Source: Harmonia axyridis (taxonomy: Eukaryota > Arthropoda > Insecta > Coleoptera > Coccinellidae). Taken from it: DNA of 64,000 nt. Below the pieces are notes generated by a model. That model saw nothing but the letters and a program-made list of their open reading frames with translations, had not been told where the DNA came from and did no database searches. Of this stretch, positions 12,620 through 24,592 are shown piece after piece. The position numbers and the translations under genes were made by a program. Location: NCBI RefSeq assembly GCF_914767665.1, contig NC_059508.1, forward strand, positions 2,356,001-2,420,000, read 5' to 3'. The stretch's first letter is position 1. Every line of letters begins with the position of its first letter.

Positions 12620-12845
12620 GTTGCAAGTATTAGAAGGCTTTTACTTGTTTTATAGTGCCTCCGTTTAATCTCAGTTGGGCAATTATATTTGTTTCTTTAA
12701 ACACAAGTAGCTTTGTTTTATTAACGTTGATGAAGAGGCCATGTTCTTCACTGCAACAAACTATGAGAACTAGCATAACTTGTTGATTCTCTATAGTTTC
12801 GGCGAGAACTACAGTACAATACTTCAACAAATTTGAAAACTGTGA
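12620..12845 (-). mobile_element. Reverse-transcriptase fragment, RTE-like
   Basis: The minus-strand reading gives TVVLAETIENQQ, SEEHGLFINVNKTKLLVF, and LRLNGGTIKQVKAF. This matches the region just after the catalytic Y-A-D-D box in RTE/CR1-like LINE polymerases (usual order: ADD..L.AE...LQ, GL.IN..KTK, QV..F.YLG). The YADD box itself has decayed to LKYCT. Only about 65 codons remain, with no 5' or 3' end visible. It is a fossil insertion. Confidence 0.7.
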
Positions 12846-14009
12846 TTAGAAAGGAGGTTGTCAGAATAGGCAAGGCAATATTAGGTTAGGTTTTATGGAA
12901 GACTTTACGTTTTGAGTTGGGAAACGTCAGATTTCCTTGGTTCATATTTTGTTATTTCACGTGGGTTCATTTTGGTAATGATAAATCATGTTTTAAATCC
13001 ATCAAGAGACATTCATTTCCACAAGATTGGTGATATCATTTCAATGAGAAACAATTTCCTCCATTCTTCTCACAAATGACTGATCAAGTATAAACGATAA
13101 AAATTTGTTTTCACGCCAATTTTCTCCTACAGCGTTCCCGCATTTCCCTTGTAGAACAAGGTTCAATATTGACAAGGCGAATGAGTAAACTCCCATCGAC
13201 TTTTCGTATGAGCCAGATGAGAAAACGGCCCCATACAAAAAGTTCCTGTTTACAAATGATAAGTGAAGGCGTTTATATCCAGTGAATATCCGGGTATCAC
13301 ACTGATGCTGCGCTCTCGTGTACAGCATGGGCATAAATCGAAACGCGCTCCTATAAATCAGTGTCGACATTTTCATCTCAAAATTTGAAACGCGATATGT
13401 TCTGGAATCGCCTTGAGTCGTTTTTATCCCGCGAAGATTTATGGGATTTCAAATCGGGATTGACAGATATTGGGGTGGGATATCAATTTGAAATCACTTC
13501 TCTAGAGGAGATATGTTCTTATGCTAATATTGAAGTATGCCCAGTTGAAATTCAATGTAGTTTAATCTGGGAATGAGAATTTTATTTGAAATGATTCATT
13601 TGTCTGGACATAACTACTCGCATTGATTAGAAGAAATGAAAAAAAACCGTACAGAACAACTAAAAAAAAATTTGAAAATTGAACGGTTTCGAGTTTTCAA
13701 AATGTAACTCTAGTTACGCCACTGGATGTTCGAATCACCTTTCGTGCATCTCTAACATTGATAGTATCTTTGTTCAGTATTTTCTTTCACATACTATAAC
13801 ATTTCATGTATTATTTTATTCAATGCTAACACTATACTCAAAAAAGCCTATAGTAATAAAATCAGGAAATTTTGGAAGTTTTTCAATGGGATTTCTCATT
13901 CCATTCTCACAAAATTTCAGGATTTCACTTACTTGTTGGGATACGTGACTTTCTGAATGATCAATCTCCCGAGAATTGGATTGAAAGGAGTTCCCCTTAT
14001 GAATGACCT
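12846..14009. other. No supported gene
   Basis: Includes opposing open frames at 13,041-13,376 (minus) and 13,361-13,576 (plus). Neither has family motifs or clear splice sites, so I leave them unannotated. The sequence is unique in the window. Confidence 0.4.
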
Positions 14010-14040
14010 CCAAGACATAATGATTTGACACCTTTAGGCC
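14010..14040 (+). mobile_element. Tiny transposase-tail remnant
   Basis: The stretch CCAAGACATAATGATTTGAC followed by ACCTTTAGG nearly repeats CCAAGATCTTATGATTTGAC plus ACCTTTAG at about 46,428-46,455. The latter encodes the PRSYDLTPL motif of a transposase C-terminus. Only about 30 bp is shared, so this could be chance, but the reading frame (PxHNDLTPL) is compatible. Confidence 0.35.
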
Positions 14041-14286
14041 ATGCACCAAATCCAGAATTTTTACCTGTCAACGGAATCATCATCAAAAATGATTTTACTC
14101 GCGAAATGATCATTGTTTTCTCGTGTTTTGTTCTAGTATACAATTATGTGGTGGTTGTATCGTGCAACACTTTATGTTTACTAACTTCTTTAAATCACCT
14201 ATCCATCTGACATCATGACATAATAGTAATTGTAATAGCAAAAATGGCACGCAATTCAAATCTAAAAATCGTACTCATTATTCTTT

Positions 14287-14387
14287 ATAAACCTCAATAA
14301 ATATAAAAAATAATAAGGAACCACTTTTTGGGTACTCTTCATAAACCTCAATAAATATAAAAAATAGAATGAAGAACCGCTTTTTGT
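14287..14387. repeat. Two-copy tandem duplication, period 54 bp
   Basis: ATAAACCTCAATAAATATAA occurs at 14,287 and 14,341 and continues into similar sequence ending GGAACCACTTTTTG / AGAACCGCTTTTTG. Minor differences separate the units. Confidence 0.85.
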
Positions 14388-14404
14388 GTAAGCTAGATTA
14401 CCTG

Positions 14405-14670
14405 AATAGTTATTTATAATATTTTTTAAGGAAAAGTGCTAGAATGAGCCTTTTGTGCGAGTATTATACATTATTTTTCTAATTCAATTATTGAAATCAA
14501 TGGAAAATTTCCATAAATATCGTTTTGTAATTTTTGTATTGAGAATGTTGCTAAGCAGAACTGTTTTCTATATCACGAACTCTTATTTGAATAATAACCA
14601 TGAAATCTGTGTGAAACTAGCATATCCAGCACGTTTTGGTTCTAAAAAGATATGACAGAATGAACGGATT
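14405..14670. repeat. Dispersed repeat Q, copy 1 (lacks one hairpin arm)
   Basis: Matches 24,166-24,570 in order: ATAGTTATTTATAAT; TAGAATGAGCC; GAGTATTATACATTATTTT; ATTTCCATAAATATC; TTTTTG then AATGTTG; GCAGAACTG; and AACGGAxTxxxCACAGAA near the end. The first hairpin arm present in the 24.2-kb copy is missing here, so this is a deletion derivative. Non-coding. Confidence 0.75.
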
Positions 14671-15384
14671 CGTCACAGAAATGGAGAACTATAATTTCAA
14701 ATATCCCGTTCAATGTTTGTCAATCGCAGCAACGATTATTCCATTTTATTCCTTTGGTAAACAATTCCATCCCGTTGGTAAACTCAGAGTTCAGACAAAA
14801 TGAGAATGAAATGAAATAGCAGGCGGTATGTTATCCAAGATGACGCATATTACAGCACTCTCATTTTTTCGTACGAATGTTAAGCTCGTGAATCTTTTAT
14901 TTTAGTTGAGTATCCGCGAATTCTCCCCCTTGTTGGAATTCAGTAATTTGTCTCTGCAAGTCTAAGCTGATGGGTAAACAGCAGCAATTTTGTGTAAGAC
15001 ATTTTTCATCTTGTCTCCAGCTCGAATGTTTCATGGAGAAGATTTTTATTTATATAGGACTGAATACATTGTTTATTGGTATTGGAGTCACTCTGGTGTG
15101 AAGGGAAGAAACCGTTTACGCATGTTTGTCTTCATTCCCAAAAGGGAATGAATTACAGAGACGAAGTATACTTTTGTAAAACGATATATTTCGTATAGAT
15201 GGCGATGAACTCATAGGTTAAATATTTGAAATGTTGGAAAACCAGAATAGGATATATTAATAAAATAAGAATTCACTCCAGACACTCACTCTGGAGATCT
15301 TTCAGTGATTTTGGTTCATCATATGGAACAATAAAGCTTGGAATCGTTGCAAGAAAAAAATAAAGAGAAATGTACTGATATTGA
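14671..15384. other. No supported gene
   Basis: AT-rich; no motif or exon was recognised. Confidence 0.45.
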
Positions 15385-15475
15385 GTCAAAAGCTTTTGGG
15401 CGCCCGATCATTAATGCACCAATTGCATCCTTGGAGATCATATAACTGTATATATCAAAATTTTTAAGGAATCAC
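15385..15475. repeat. Fragment of a dispersed repeat also at 32.3 kb
   Basis: Shares CTTTTGxGC, GATCATTAATGCACCA-like sequence, TCATATAACTGTA and ATTTTTAAGG in the same order with 32,297-32,430. The copies are strongly diverged. Confidence 0.55.
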
Positions 15476-15553
15476 ATAATGCAAAAAATCTATGAAAAAA
15501 AATTTTCAAAAACTAATTATTCCTCGAAAATTTATAATCATGAAATTATAAAT

Positions 15554-16784
15554 ATATACTAACTGACAAAGAAACTGCAACACCCAGAAGGAGCTGTTTA
15601 AATTTGAATTTTTTTCGGTAAAACGTAGATAGTATAGCAAGGAGTGAATTTGGAGAAAAAAACAGGTTTACAATTTATTTTCAATAAATTTCTTAATAAT
15701 GTGTTTATCCACCGAGAACATCTATACAGTCCCCAACACGTCTCGGCATTGATGCAATAAGATGGTCTATTTCTTCTTGAGGTATATTTTTCCACCCCAA
15801 GCTACCTGTACTGTGCGTGGGGGCTGGGGTAAATTTCCAAGCCTTCTACCCATGCTCTATGGGCGAAAGATCGGGAGATTTGGGCGGCCATGGCAAAAGA
15901 TTCACATGGGTCGCTTCGAAAAAGTTTAAACTAACTGTGGCAACATGAGGTCGGGCATTATCTTGCTGAAATATTAGATTCTCGACCGGGTTAAGGTAAG
16001 GGAGAACTTATGGCTCCACTATTACTTGAAGATAACGCAGTTCTGTCTTGTTACCTCTTATAAAGACTAAAGGTGACCTTCTTGCATGTGCAATAGCACC
16101 CCATACCATAACGCCGACTGTCATCAGAAAAGACGACCTGATGCCATTCCACATTCCAATGTTGACGTTCTCTGCACAACTGTAATCGTTGCCGGCAATG
16201 CTCAACCGTCAGAGGTAACAAAAGATGGGGTCGAGAATGCAGCAGTCCAAAATACCATATCCGACAGTAAACCATTCGGACAGTTATAGGATGGCCTTGG
16301 TCTCCTAACCACTCATCAGCCAAAGATCGAGTTTTCGCAAATCGGTCTCTAATGGCCATAAGTCTTAGACGTCGATCTTGAACTTCTTTTGTGCCCCTTC
16401 GACATCCGGTGCCTACTAATCTTCGATTTTGGGCATTATCAAACCACGCTTGACAACATCTCATAACAGTAGTTGGATTTCTATTCGTACAGTTAGCGAT
16501 TTCTCGAAATAACAACCCCGCCTCCCGTAGACCAATAATTCGAACTCTTTCAATTCACTTAGCTGGCGATTCCGCGTACACGTGCTCTAGGCATTTTAAC
16601 AACTACTAAACATCGACTTTGCAGAAAATGACTAGAATATTTAAGTAACAAAAATTGTTTACATGAAAATTTTTTCTCCAAATTCAATCATACTCCTTGC
16701 TATACTATTTATGTTTTAACAAGAAGAAATTTTAATTAAAACAGCTCCTTCTGGTTGTTTTAGAGTTTTTATCAGTTAGTATAT
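15554..16784 (-). mobile_element. Tc1-like DD34E element, decayed (copy C2)
   Basis: Ends are TATACTAACTGACAAAGAAA and the complement of TATACTAACTGATAAAAACT, each beside TA. On the minus strand the N-terminal HTH (REIANCTNRNPTTVMRCC) is followed by ARTR-like RLxxMAIRDRFAKTRSLADEW. The first catalytic Asp is in VVFSDDSR (about 16,140), then VMVWGAIAHARRSPLVFI. The second Asp is in FQQDNARPH (about 15,960), and the final Glu in SPDLSPIEH lies exactly 34 residues after it. So this is the DD34E Tc1 pattern with all three acidic residues still visible. A deletion after the first Asp, plus frameshifts and stops, kills it. The best copy of its family here. Confidence 0.93.
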
Positions 16785-17078
16785 GTATATTGCTGCGATG
16801 ATACTGAATCGAATATCCTCAAACACAAAGCCGTAGAACTTACTGTTTCTGAATTCTGAGTTTTTAATTTGCTGAGTTCCTAACTCAAACAGAATAATAT
16901 TAATTCCGGTATCTTCATAGCTGATGCATGCAAAAATTCACCAAAAGAAAACCAACATAAAAAGTCTTGAATGTTCATCGATTCTAAAAAAGGTAGAAAG
17001 TAATTTATGTTCCACTCTGATTCAAACGCGTGGATCTATTCGTTTTCAGGGTAACGGAATAATTTCAGGAAAAAAAAG

Positions 17079-17637
17079 GGAGAATTCTGCAGGCAGCAAA
17101 GCCTCAACCCATATCGGATACTTGAAATTAATGTAGCGTTACAAAAAGTTTTAGGTTTATTCGGAATTTTAAACGTACTGTGCACCTTTGAAATTTCTGT
17201 AGCAAGAACTAGACTGATTCTTTGATGTCAAGTTAGCGTAGGAATGAATATAACTTCAATTTGTGAGTTATACAGGGTGGGTGGAATTTATTGGCAAAAA
17301 TCTAATTTATAACGATCAATATGTTATATAATCATGAAGATTCGATGTATTTCATGGCGAAAAATTCGAGATCAACCCTCTCATTGCTTGGTAGAGTTTT
17401 AATTTTTCTTTCTTGGTAACAAAATTTTTCTCGAGATATCTATGGTCCTTATTTTGAAAATTTCCATTATCTCTGATAAAATCTACTTTTTTGGAATCTC
17501 TAGAGGTATTTATTCAATTTCAACGGCCTACCTTACGAGTATTTTTATTCTTGTATGTCAGTTGAATCAACGTTACCTGAAACATAAAGAAAGAATATTA
17601 TTAATGTGGATTGGCGAAAATTGTTAATTTTCCATGA
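17079..17637. repeat. 0.55-kb duplicated sequence R, copy 1
   Basis: Aligns nearly end to end with 20,976-21,528: ATTCTGCAGGC, CCTCAACCCATATCGGATAC, TTACAAAAAGTTTTAGGT, TTATACAGGGT, GGCAAAAATCTAATTTATAA, TCTATGGTCCTTATTT, GAAAATTTCCATTATCTC, GATAAAATCTACTTTTTT, AAAGAAAGAATATTATTAAT and GTGGATTGG. Differences are substitutions plus small indels. No TIRs were identified at the ends. It could be a dispersed transposon or a local duplication; open frames inside are not conserved between copies. Confidence 0.9.
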
Positions 17638-18193
17638 CAAAAATAATTTTATGGAAAGTTATTTATACTTCTGTGAAGAAAGAGCAAATCAGGTGTTGGG
17701 AAGTCAAAATTTCAAAAATTATTGCAAATATCAAAGAAAATTATCCTTTCTCCTATTTCACTCATCATACAGAATTTGAACAACAAGTGTATCATTTTGT
17801 ATGATACACTTGATACTATTCTGAATGTTTGTGTTTTCTCACAGGCTCAATTTTAATTAATTTTTTCTATATTATAAACTATCAAATGAATCATTTTTAC
17901 TGAAGAAGGAGAGACCCTCCGGAACGTCTTATTATATATGTTTATATTAAATAAACATCAGTAAAAAAGCTGACACTTCCAAATAAAGAAAATACTGTTG
18001 ACTATTGAAAAGCAGGTAAATAACATGATCAAAATTTATTTATTTATACCTATTTTCAATATTCAATATTTTCAACTCCACCGATGGACTATTACCAGAA
18101 GTATATTCAAGTGTATTATTTATTTTCTTTTATTAATATTTCGTTTATCAATATAGCATAAATGATCGCTCAAAAGCTCCAGACGCCAAACCA
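17638..18193. other. AT-rich interval with a 12-bp hairpin
   Basis: At 17,786-17,814 a CAAGTGTATCAT arm pairs perfectly with ATGATACACTTG across a 5-nt loop. Otherwise I see no feature. Confidence 0.5.
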
Positions 18194-18830
18194 GTGCTTC
18201 TAACGAATTCCTCCCCAAATCACCGCCATAAAAAACAATCCGTACCATCGAACCGAGTCGCATTTCAAGGGTACCAACGCAAAGTAAAATCGAAAGCGCT
18301 CGAAAAATGCCTCAAAGAGAATATTCAAAGTGATACGAATGCAAAGGGGTTGAAACACCCTCCGCAACCACCCCAGTGACGGTATGCGTTGCATTTCGTC
18401 CCCGTAGTGTGGTCATAGATTAAGAGTGGGTGTTTTGTCGGTAGATGTAATTTCTGAGGGACAGAAACCACCCCCCTGTCGAACAAGGGGTGAGTACGTG
18501 GGGCGCAAATGGTGGCGGGGCCGCGGATCGGTCGTGAGGGACTAAATTACGAGCTGTAATGTGATCTAGTAGCCTTGTACCGGGTGTTGGACATCGGTTA
18601 GCGAACGTGATGCGCACGTAAATATTTTATATTTTATCCATGTATGACCGGCATCACGTATGGGGTGCCCGGGGGTGCAAATCGGGGGTAGTGCTCGTTT
18701 GCGTCGTTAGCCCGAATCATTTGAACTTTCATAATTAGGAGAATTAGTCGAACGGGATACGGAACTGACCATTTAAATGAGGGCGGTTGTTATGGCGGTA
18801 TTGTTTTTCGGATGGTGATCCGAATCTGCT
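18194..18830. promoter_or_regulatory. CpG/G+C-rich single-copy stretch, possible regulatory element
   Basis: By eye this is the most G+C- and CpG-rich stretch of the first half (for example GGGGCCGCGGATCGGTCG, GGTGCCCGGGGGTGCA). It is not repeated elsewhere in the window and has no transposon ends. Homeodomain-like cores (CATAATTAGG, ATTTAAATG) occur near 18,730-18,780. Open frames of about 60 codons exist on both strands without motifs. A conserved non-coding regulatory element or the 5' region of an untraced gene is possible; this is inference from composition only. Confidence 0.3.
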
Positions 18831-18921
18831 ATTTCCATTTTGATATCATCATTTCATCATGTGTCGGGTTTCTTTGTAACAATACAATCCTGCCTGGTAC
18901 ATAGTTTCTCTATTTCAGTAT

Positions 18922-18975
18922 CGTAATGAGTTCATTACAGTTCTAAAAACAGTGCTGTAATGAACTCATTACAGC
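18922..18975. repeat. Nested palindrome built on TAATGA(G/A)(T/C)TCATTA
   Basis: GTAATGAGTTCATTACAG at about 18,923 pairs with CTGTAATGAACTCATTAC at about 18,955 across a short loop. Each arm is itself almost palindromic. It gives a double stem-loop, and no second copy was found in the window. Confidence 0.8.
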
Positions 18976-19358
18976 ATCGTTTTTAGTTATATTTTTCGTT
19001 TTGTGGTTGTCTATACTATCTTCCAATCCTATCAAATTTCAAAAAACGTCAATAATTGTCAATATAATATAATTTGGATATAGTGAAATAATTTGCAACA
19101 TTATTCGCAATTTCTCTTAATTTTGGTAGTTAAATTGATTTCGTCAGACATAAATCACGAATTTAATGCGTAATTGTAAATTATTTCAGAATTCGAAACT
19201 TACGATTCATATCCAAATTCCGTAATCTGTCAATTTTCGTGACATTCACACCAACTGCCGAGATAAAATACAAAAGTCACTAGGATATATAATCTGAATT
19301 TTTCATTGAATTTCGATAATATTTCACAAAACTTGACTGAAATAGAGAAAATATCGTC
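18976..19358. other. No supported gene
   Basis: AT-rich DNA between two palindromic structures; nothing recognised. Confidence 0.45.
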
Positions 19359-19489
19359 TAATACTCGTTGCAGAAGGCAATTCCAACACTCATGCGTTCG
19401 AGAACTCGTTCCTTCGTCGCTCGTTTTCGAATTTCACATTCGTGTTGGAATAGAAGCCCATTCTGCAGCTTGCTTTAGAATATACTATT
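19359..19489. repeat. Imperfect hairpin element (family S, copy 1)
   Basis: The left arm runs ACTCGTTGCAGAAGGC, ATTCCAACAC, and the right arm carries the complements (GTGTTGGAAT, GCCCATTCTGCA). The centre is CG-rich (CGTTCGAGAACTCG). The GCAGAAGGC-plus-CTCG pattern is shared with the hairpin at 24,177-24,299, suggesting a family of palindromic MITEs. Confidence 0.7.
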
Positions 19490-19927
19490 ATTCAGTAACG
19501 CATTACAGATAAATCCGAAATTACAGCTGTGTAGTTTTCACTCGGAGGTGAACGACTGTATACAGCGAAAATAAATCTTATTCTAAACGGTTATAAACAA
19601 ATTAAATAATTTTGTCTTTTTTAAATATGAATACCTAACTAATATGAATGTCATTTGTTTGTGTTTTCTGTCTAAAAAACCTTGCTCTCGTTTCTTCATC
19701 ATATTCATTTTTTGACCTTATTCGGTGCCTTGCCTCTCTAAAAAAAAAATTGCCTGAGTTAGTGATTTTCCATTTTGTGATTTTTTTCACTTTCCTTTCC
19801 ATTTGTCTCTCAATCGGTTTTTCCTTTTTTCTTTCAATCATCCATCTCTTTACATGTCTACTGAATTTAGACTTATTTTCGATTTTTTTTAATATATTTC
19901 ATTATTATATATATTATATTAATATAT
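19490..19927. other. AT/pyrimidine-rich interval
   Basis: 19,640-19,900 is T/C-rich on the plus strand (runs of TTTTTC), so the long frame there encodes mostly Phe/Ser/Leu. I regard it as low complexity rather than a gene. Confidence 0.5.
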
Positions 19928-20970
19928 AGGAGTACAACTTTGCTTCTGCGGTTTTTTTTCGGAATTTGAGGCTTTATTATAAAAAACTGGTTACACATTT
20001 ACGATTCAAAGATTGTCCATCGCTGGCCACTACTTTCTCCCATCTTTTAGACAGCGTACAAATCCCACGTTGGAAAAACTGGTCAGTCAGGCCGTGTGCA
20101 ATTTCTGGAGAATACGAGAATAAGGTTCCCATGTATGTCTTGACCACTTTCGCAACATGGAGTCGAGCATTGTCATGCTGTAAAATCAATTTATCATGTC
20201 TCTCGTTGTATTGCGGCCGTTTGTCTTTCAATGCTCGGCTCAAACGCATTAATTGCGTTCGATAACGATCGCCTGTTGTTTTCTCAGTCGCTTTTAACAA
20301 CTTATAATACACTATTCCGAGGTGGTTCCACCAAATACTGACCTTGGAACCATGAATATTCGGTTTCGCCTTCAACGTGGAGGCATGACCGGGATATCCC
20401 CATGGTTTTCTGCGGTTGGGATTATCGTAATGAACCCATTTTTCGTTCCCAGTCACAATGCGATTTAAAAATCCTTTCGGTCTTTGTCTTGCAAGCAGCT
20501 GTTCACAAGCAAAAAACACCGTACAACATATCTCGGCTTCAACTTCTTCTGAACCATTCCCATGATTTTCTGGCGTTTTGAAATGGCTTTTTGCGTCACT
20601 CTCAATGATTTTGCAAATTTTTGTTGCGTTTTGCACGAGTCTTGATGAAGTAATGCCTCCAATTCTGCATCTTCTAAAACTTTCTCTCTTCCATCGCCAT
20701 GCTGGTCTTGGACGTCGAATTCACTGTTCTTGAAGCGTTGAAACCACTCTCGGTACGTTCTTTCACTAAGAACAGCCTCACCATAGGTATTTGAGAGCAT
20801 TCGATGAGCATCAGCCGTAGATTTCCTCATATTAAAGCTCAAAAATAAAACCTCCTGTAAATGACTAGGATTTTGCTAGTAAGCTGACATGTTTTATCAT
20901 GAATAACTTCATGATGCAGACAGAGATTGTTAAAATTTCGATGGCGTTATGTTTACAAATACCTAAGCTC
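19928..20970 (-). mobile_element. Family A mariner with longest transposase relic (copy A2)
   Basis: The left end is GGAGTACAACTTTGCTTCTG. The right end is missing: the 5' leader stops at ACCTAAGCTC and runs straight into repeat R copy 2. On the minus strand, 20,842-20,465 carries the paired HTH region (AHRMLSNTYGEA, REWFQRFKNSEFDV, EDAELEALLHQD, TQKAISKR). After a frameshift at about 20,540, 20,520-19,977 carries the catalytic core. The first Asp is Asn (VTGNEKW), the second is intact (LQHDNARLH), and the segment with the third Asp has been deleted. The conserved C-terminal RWEKVVASDGQ is present. About 345 residues would be expected when intact; this copy is inactive. Confidence 0.93.
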
Positions 20971-20975
20971 AAAAA

Positions 20976-21528
20976 GGTAAATTCTGCAGGCTGCAAAACC
21001 TCAACCCATATCGGATACTTGGAATTAATGTAGCGTTACAAAAAGTTTTAGGTATATTCAGTATTTTAAACGTCTTGTGTACCTTTGAAATTAATGTATG
21101 ATAGCAAGAACGGAACTGGTTCTTTGATATCAAGTTGGCGTAGGAATTAATATAACTTCAATTTATGGTTTATACAGGGTAGGTCAAATTAATAGGCAAA
21201 AATCTAATTTATAACTATCAATATTTCATATGTATTTCATGTCAAAGTATTTGAGATCACCCCTTTCATTGCTTGCTGCAGTTTTGAGTACTCTTTTTTG
21301 GTGGAAAAATTTCCAATCTTTTCGAGAGATCTATGGTCCTTATTTCGAAAATTTCCATTATCTCCGATAAAATCTACTTTTTTATAATCGCTAGAGATAA
21401 TTTCACTGTGTAAAACGGCCTACCTTTCGAGATATTTTATTCTGGTAAGTCAAATTAATCAAATTTACCTGGAATATAAAGAAAGAATATTATTAATGTG
21501 GATTGGTTAAAGTTGTAAATTTTCAATT
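20976..21528. repeat. 0.55-kb duplicated sequence R, copy 2
   Basis: Partner of 17,079-17,637, same orientation. It begins within a few bases of where mariner A2 is cut off, so this sequence either removed the mariner's 5' end or marks a rearrangement breakpoint. It contains a TTATACAGGGT motif at about 21,171 like its partner. Confidence 0.9.
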
Positions 21529-24165
21529 CTTAGATATAACGCGATAAGTTTCAAAAAAAAAAATCGTTTGATGGGCACCTATCTTAGTTTACGAATTCGA
21601 ACCTCTGAATGGCATCTTGAGGTTTCAATTCTTACACCAAATGAATGTTATAGGGTTACAGACTTAGTTTTTTGTGCAAAATGCGGTATCGCTAGGACCT
21701 ATACACATTGAAAACACTTGCACGCTTCTGAATAGGGAGTTCGGGATCATCACAAACATGTAGGTCATCTGCCTGGCCTCTGCTGTCACACCGCTCTACT
21801 CAAACTATTAACATTTCCGAATGAGACAAATAGATGGAATCATTTGAGTGACGAAAAAGCGATGAAGTTTTCCAAATACTCAAGAAAATTTGGAGTCGCA
21901 CTACATTCGTGAAATAACTGTATTTCTGTGAATTTTTGTAAAATCCGGTTACACACAGCCCATGATCAGCTCCCGAAAAACGCTCCATAGCTACTAAACT
22001 CCAAAAAGCTACCGATTGAGATATCTCCCGCACTCGTACGAATCTCTGCGTTCGCCTTTTATTTAAAGCTAATCACTCCAGAATGAAATATTTCTTTACC
22101 GGTGAAGTCAAATCATTTATAAAAATCAAATTAAGGTAGTAAGGACAAAACTAGATTTTCACAACGATAATTTCCAAATTACTAATTGTTTTTACCCTAA
22201 TAAGGTTGAATTTTCCAATAAAATTGTTGATCTCGTTATTACAACCCGTTTCAATATGGTAAATGTCAAATGTAAATTGTCGAGTTCCAATTAATCTAAT
22301 GAACAATTAGTCGTTTCGGCCACTAAAACTCGAATTGGTCTATTTGCCCACTAATTGAAATAAACTTCGTATTAAACCGTCTAGTTTGTTCATTTTGTTG
22401 GGCTAAAACTCTCTATCAAACGATGTTTTATACCAGAATCTAATTCCAGCTTCGGTACACCCAAAGACGCTTATTTAACGCAATATGTAAAATAGCTTTT
22501 ATCCGGTAAGCTTCGATGTGTTCAAAGTTTAGATGATTTTCCAAAGGGGATGCTCCCCTTTAGTTTTTACCAGAAAGTTGAGTAATAGGCTTTTGGAATA
22601 CTAAATAATAAGATTAAAAGTGATTTATGATAGAAGTAATGAATCATGGTCATACGACATTAACACAGAATAAGAGGATTAAGAGTATTATCGAGAATGG
22701 AATGAAAAATTTCTTCTCATCAAGTGAATTTTATTCTCGAATAGATTACTTTGATGTCGCTCAGTTCTTTTCGAAAAAGTTTCAAAAAATGAAAATTATC
22801 TCGCGGAGCTTGAACTCACAGAGTTAATGAAATAATCAAAATTTCATGAAACTGAGAATTCTTGGAGGATCGATGCGCATAGCGATCTGAATTTCATGCT
22901 TCAAGCGCAAATAGTTTTTGAAGAAGGCTTTATACGGTGGACGATCTTTCTATTCGATCTTCAGATTGAACTCAATGCAAAATGAGAGATATGGAAATTT
23001 CAGGTGGATTTTTCTCTCAAGGGAATCCAAAGGTTTAATATAGCAAATAATGAAAGGTCCATCATTTCCAATTCATCGAATTCCCTCATCTCACATTTTA
23101 TATCGACCCATAAAAAAAATGATATAAAATTTCATTTCCTATGGGATCAAACTGCGAGGATATATAGCCAAACCTCAGGGAACATTGGAGCAGTTCAGTG
23201 GAAAACCACACGTTTCAATTTTCTAATTTCAAGCTGATATTTCAGAATTACGTTGCAGTAATTATATCTTATCTTATTGAATAAGCATTTAGGTTTTTCT
23301 ATATTGAATGATATAGGCCTTCAAAATTTGTGACTCAAATTCTTGAAGTTGCCATAAATGGACTCATATTCATGTGGAGCATGGGCAGTTCTAAGATTTT
23401 TTCAAGAGATGAAAGATCTATCAGAGGATCTGTCTCTAATTATGTATTGCAAATGAAGTATTATGTGCAGAAACATTGAAAATGTTACATAAGGCTTTGA
23501 GTGAATCAACTTCATCAAAAACATATACCTTTGTCCAGTCCACATATTTGTCTCACAAAAACTCGTCATAAGTGTTGATTATGACAGTTCTCTTCAATTA
23601 TCGTCGTATTTTTGACTCGTTATTCTTTACAGATAGGGAGAAATTTAAGAGGTCAAACTCGTTGAAAAACATCGAATTTTTGATGAAAAACTAGATTATG
23701 TACCACCATAATGCAAGGAAAGAACCATACAAATTTTAACAAATCACTAACGTATTTTTTTGAGATATCACCGGCTGCCACTTTTCTATTTCAAAAATTC
23801 AAAAAACCCCTTTGTTCTCTGTAGATAGAAAACATTAAAAAGAATTCATAACGCGTACTGAAGTCAAAGTGTGAATATGCGCTTTAAAATTCCTACAACT
23901 GCTATGAAAAGTAGCGTATTCTGCATAGTTTACTCAATTGCAAAACTATATATTGCGCATACTGTGGGAAATATTATTCCCCACGGCACTTTGCCCACAC
24001 CTCCCTTGGTAGACCAATGAAATTGGGTTTTTGAGTCGTTTCTATGGAAACGCAATAAATTAGCACATACTGTCAACGAAGGTCATTTTGATTCGAATCA
24101 TGTCCATTACTTGAATTATTGAAATTTGTGCAATTGTAGGAAAAGTATAGTGTGCAACATGTGGA
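21529..24165. other. AT-rich interval without supported genes
   Basis: About 2.6 kb. Short opposing open frames only; no TE motif or splice-flanked exon. A small perfect hairpin (AAAGGGGATGCTCCCCTTT) is at about 22,542-22,562. Confidence 0.5.
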
Positions 24166-24570
24166 GAATAGTTATTTATAATACAAGTGCAGAAGGCATT
24201 GATATTCTTCCACGAGTTCAAAATTCAAAAACGAGCCACGAAGTGGCGAGTTTTGGAATGAACGAGTGGTAGAATGAGCCTTCTGTACGAGTATTATACA
24301 TTATTTTCTCTAATTCATTGCATTTTCATTGAAATTAATGAAATATTTCCATAAATATCATTTAGTGATTTTTGCATCGAAAAATGTTGGTTGGCAGAAC
24401 TGATTTCTTTAAGGCAAATTGATGAATTGACAGATAAAGCCGTGGCGGAAAGTTCGGAGTACCAACACAGAATAATAAAATATAACCATGAAAACAGTGC
24501 GTTTCTGATATATTCTCGCACGATTTTGTTCTACAAGATGTGGAAGAATGAACGGAATAACCACAGAATT
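24166..24570. repeat. Dispersed repeat Q, copy 2, containing hairpin family S copy 2
   Basis: Longer sister of 14,405-14,670. Bases 24,177-24,299 form an imperfect hairpin: TATAATAC, GCAGAAGGC, CCACGAGTTC and AAAACGAG on one arm; CGAGTTTT, GAACGAGTGG, GCCTTCTG and GAGTATTATA on the other. The shared part continues to about 24,570. Frames of 90-130 codons cross the repeat on both strands but are not preserved in copy 1, so I do not call them genes. Confidence 0.75.
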
Positions 24571-24592
24571 AGAGAAAGTCATTTTCTCTATC

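Noticed and set aside
13041..13376. Minus-strand open frame of 111 codons
   Set aside because: No family motif and no supporting splice or start context; length alone is not persuasive.
18194..18394. Opposing open frames in the G+C-rich island
   Set aside because: G+C-rich DNA has fewer stops by chance; neither frame has recognisable motifs, so only the composition is reported.
19648..19929. Plus-strand open frame rich in Phe/Leu/Ser
   Set aside because: It is a by-product of a T/C-rich tract and is not membrane-protein-like beyond composition.
22542..22562. Hairpin resembling a bacterial terminator
   Set aside because: A single 8-bp stem in an insect-like sequence has no such meaning and is expected by chance.
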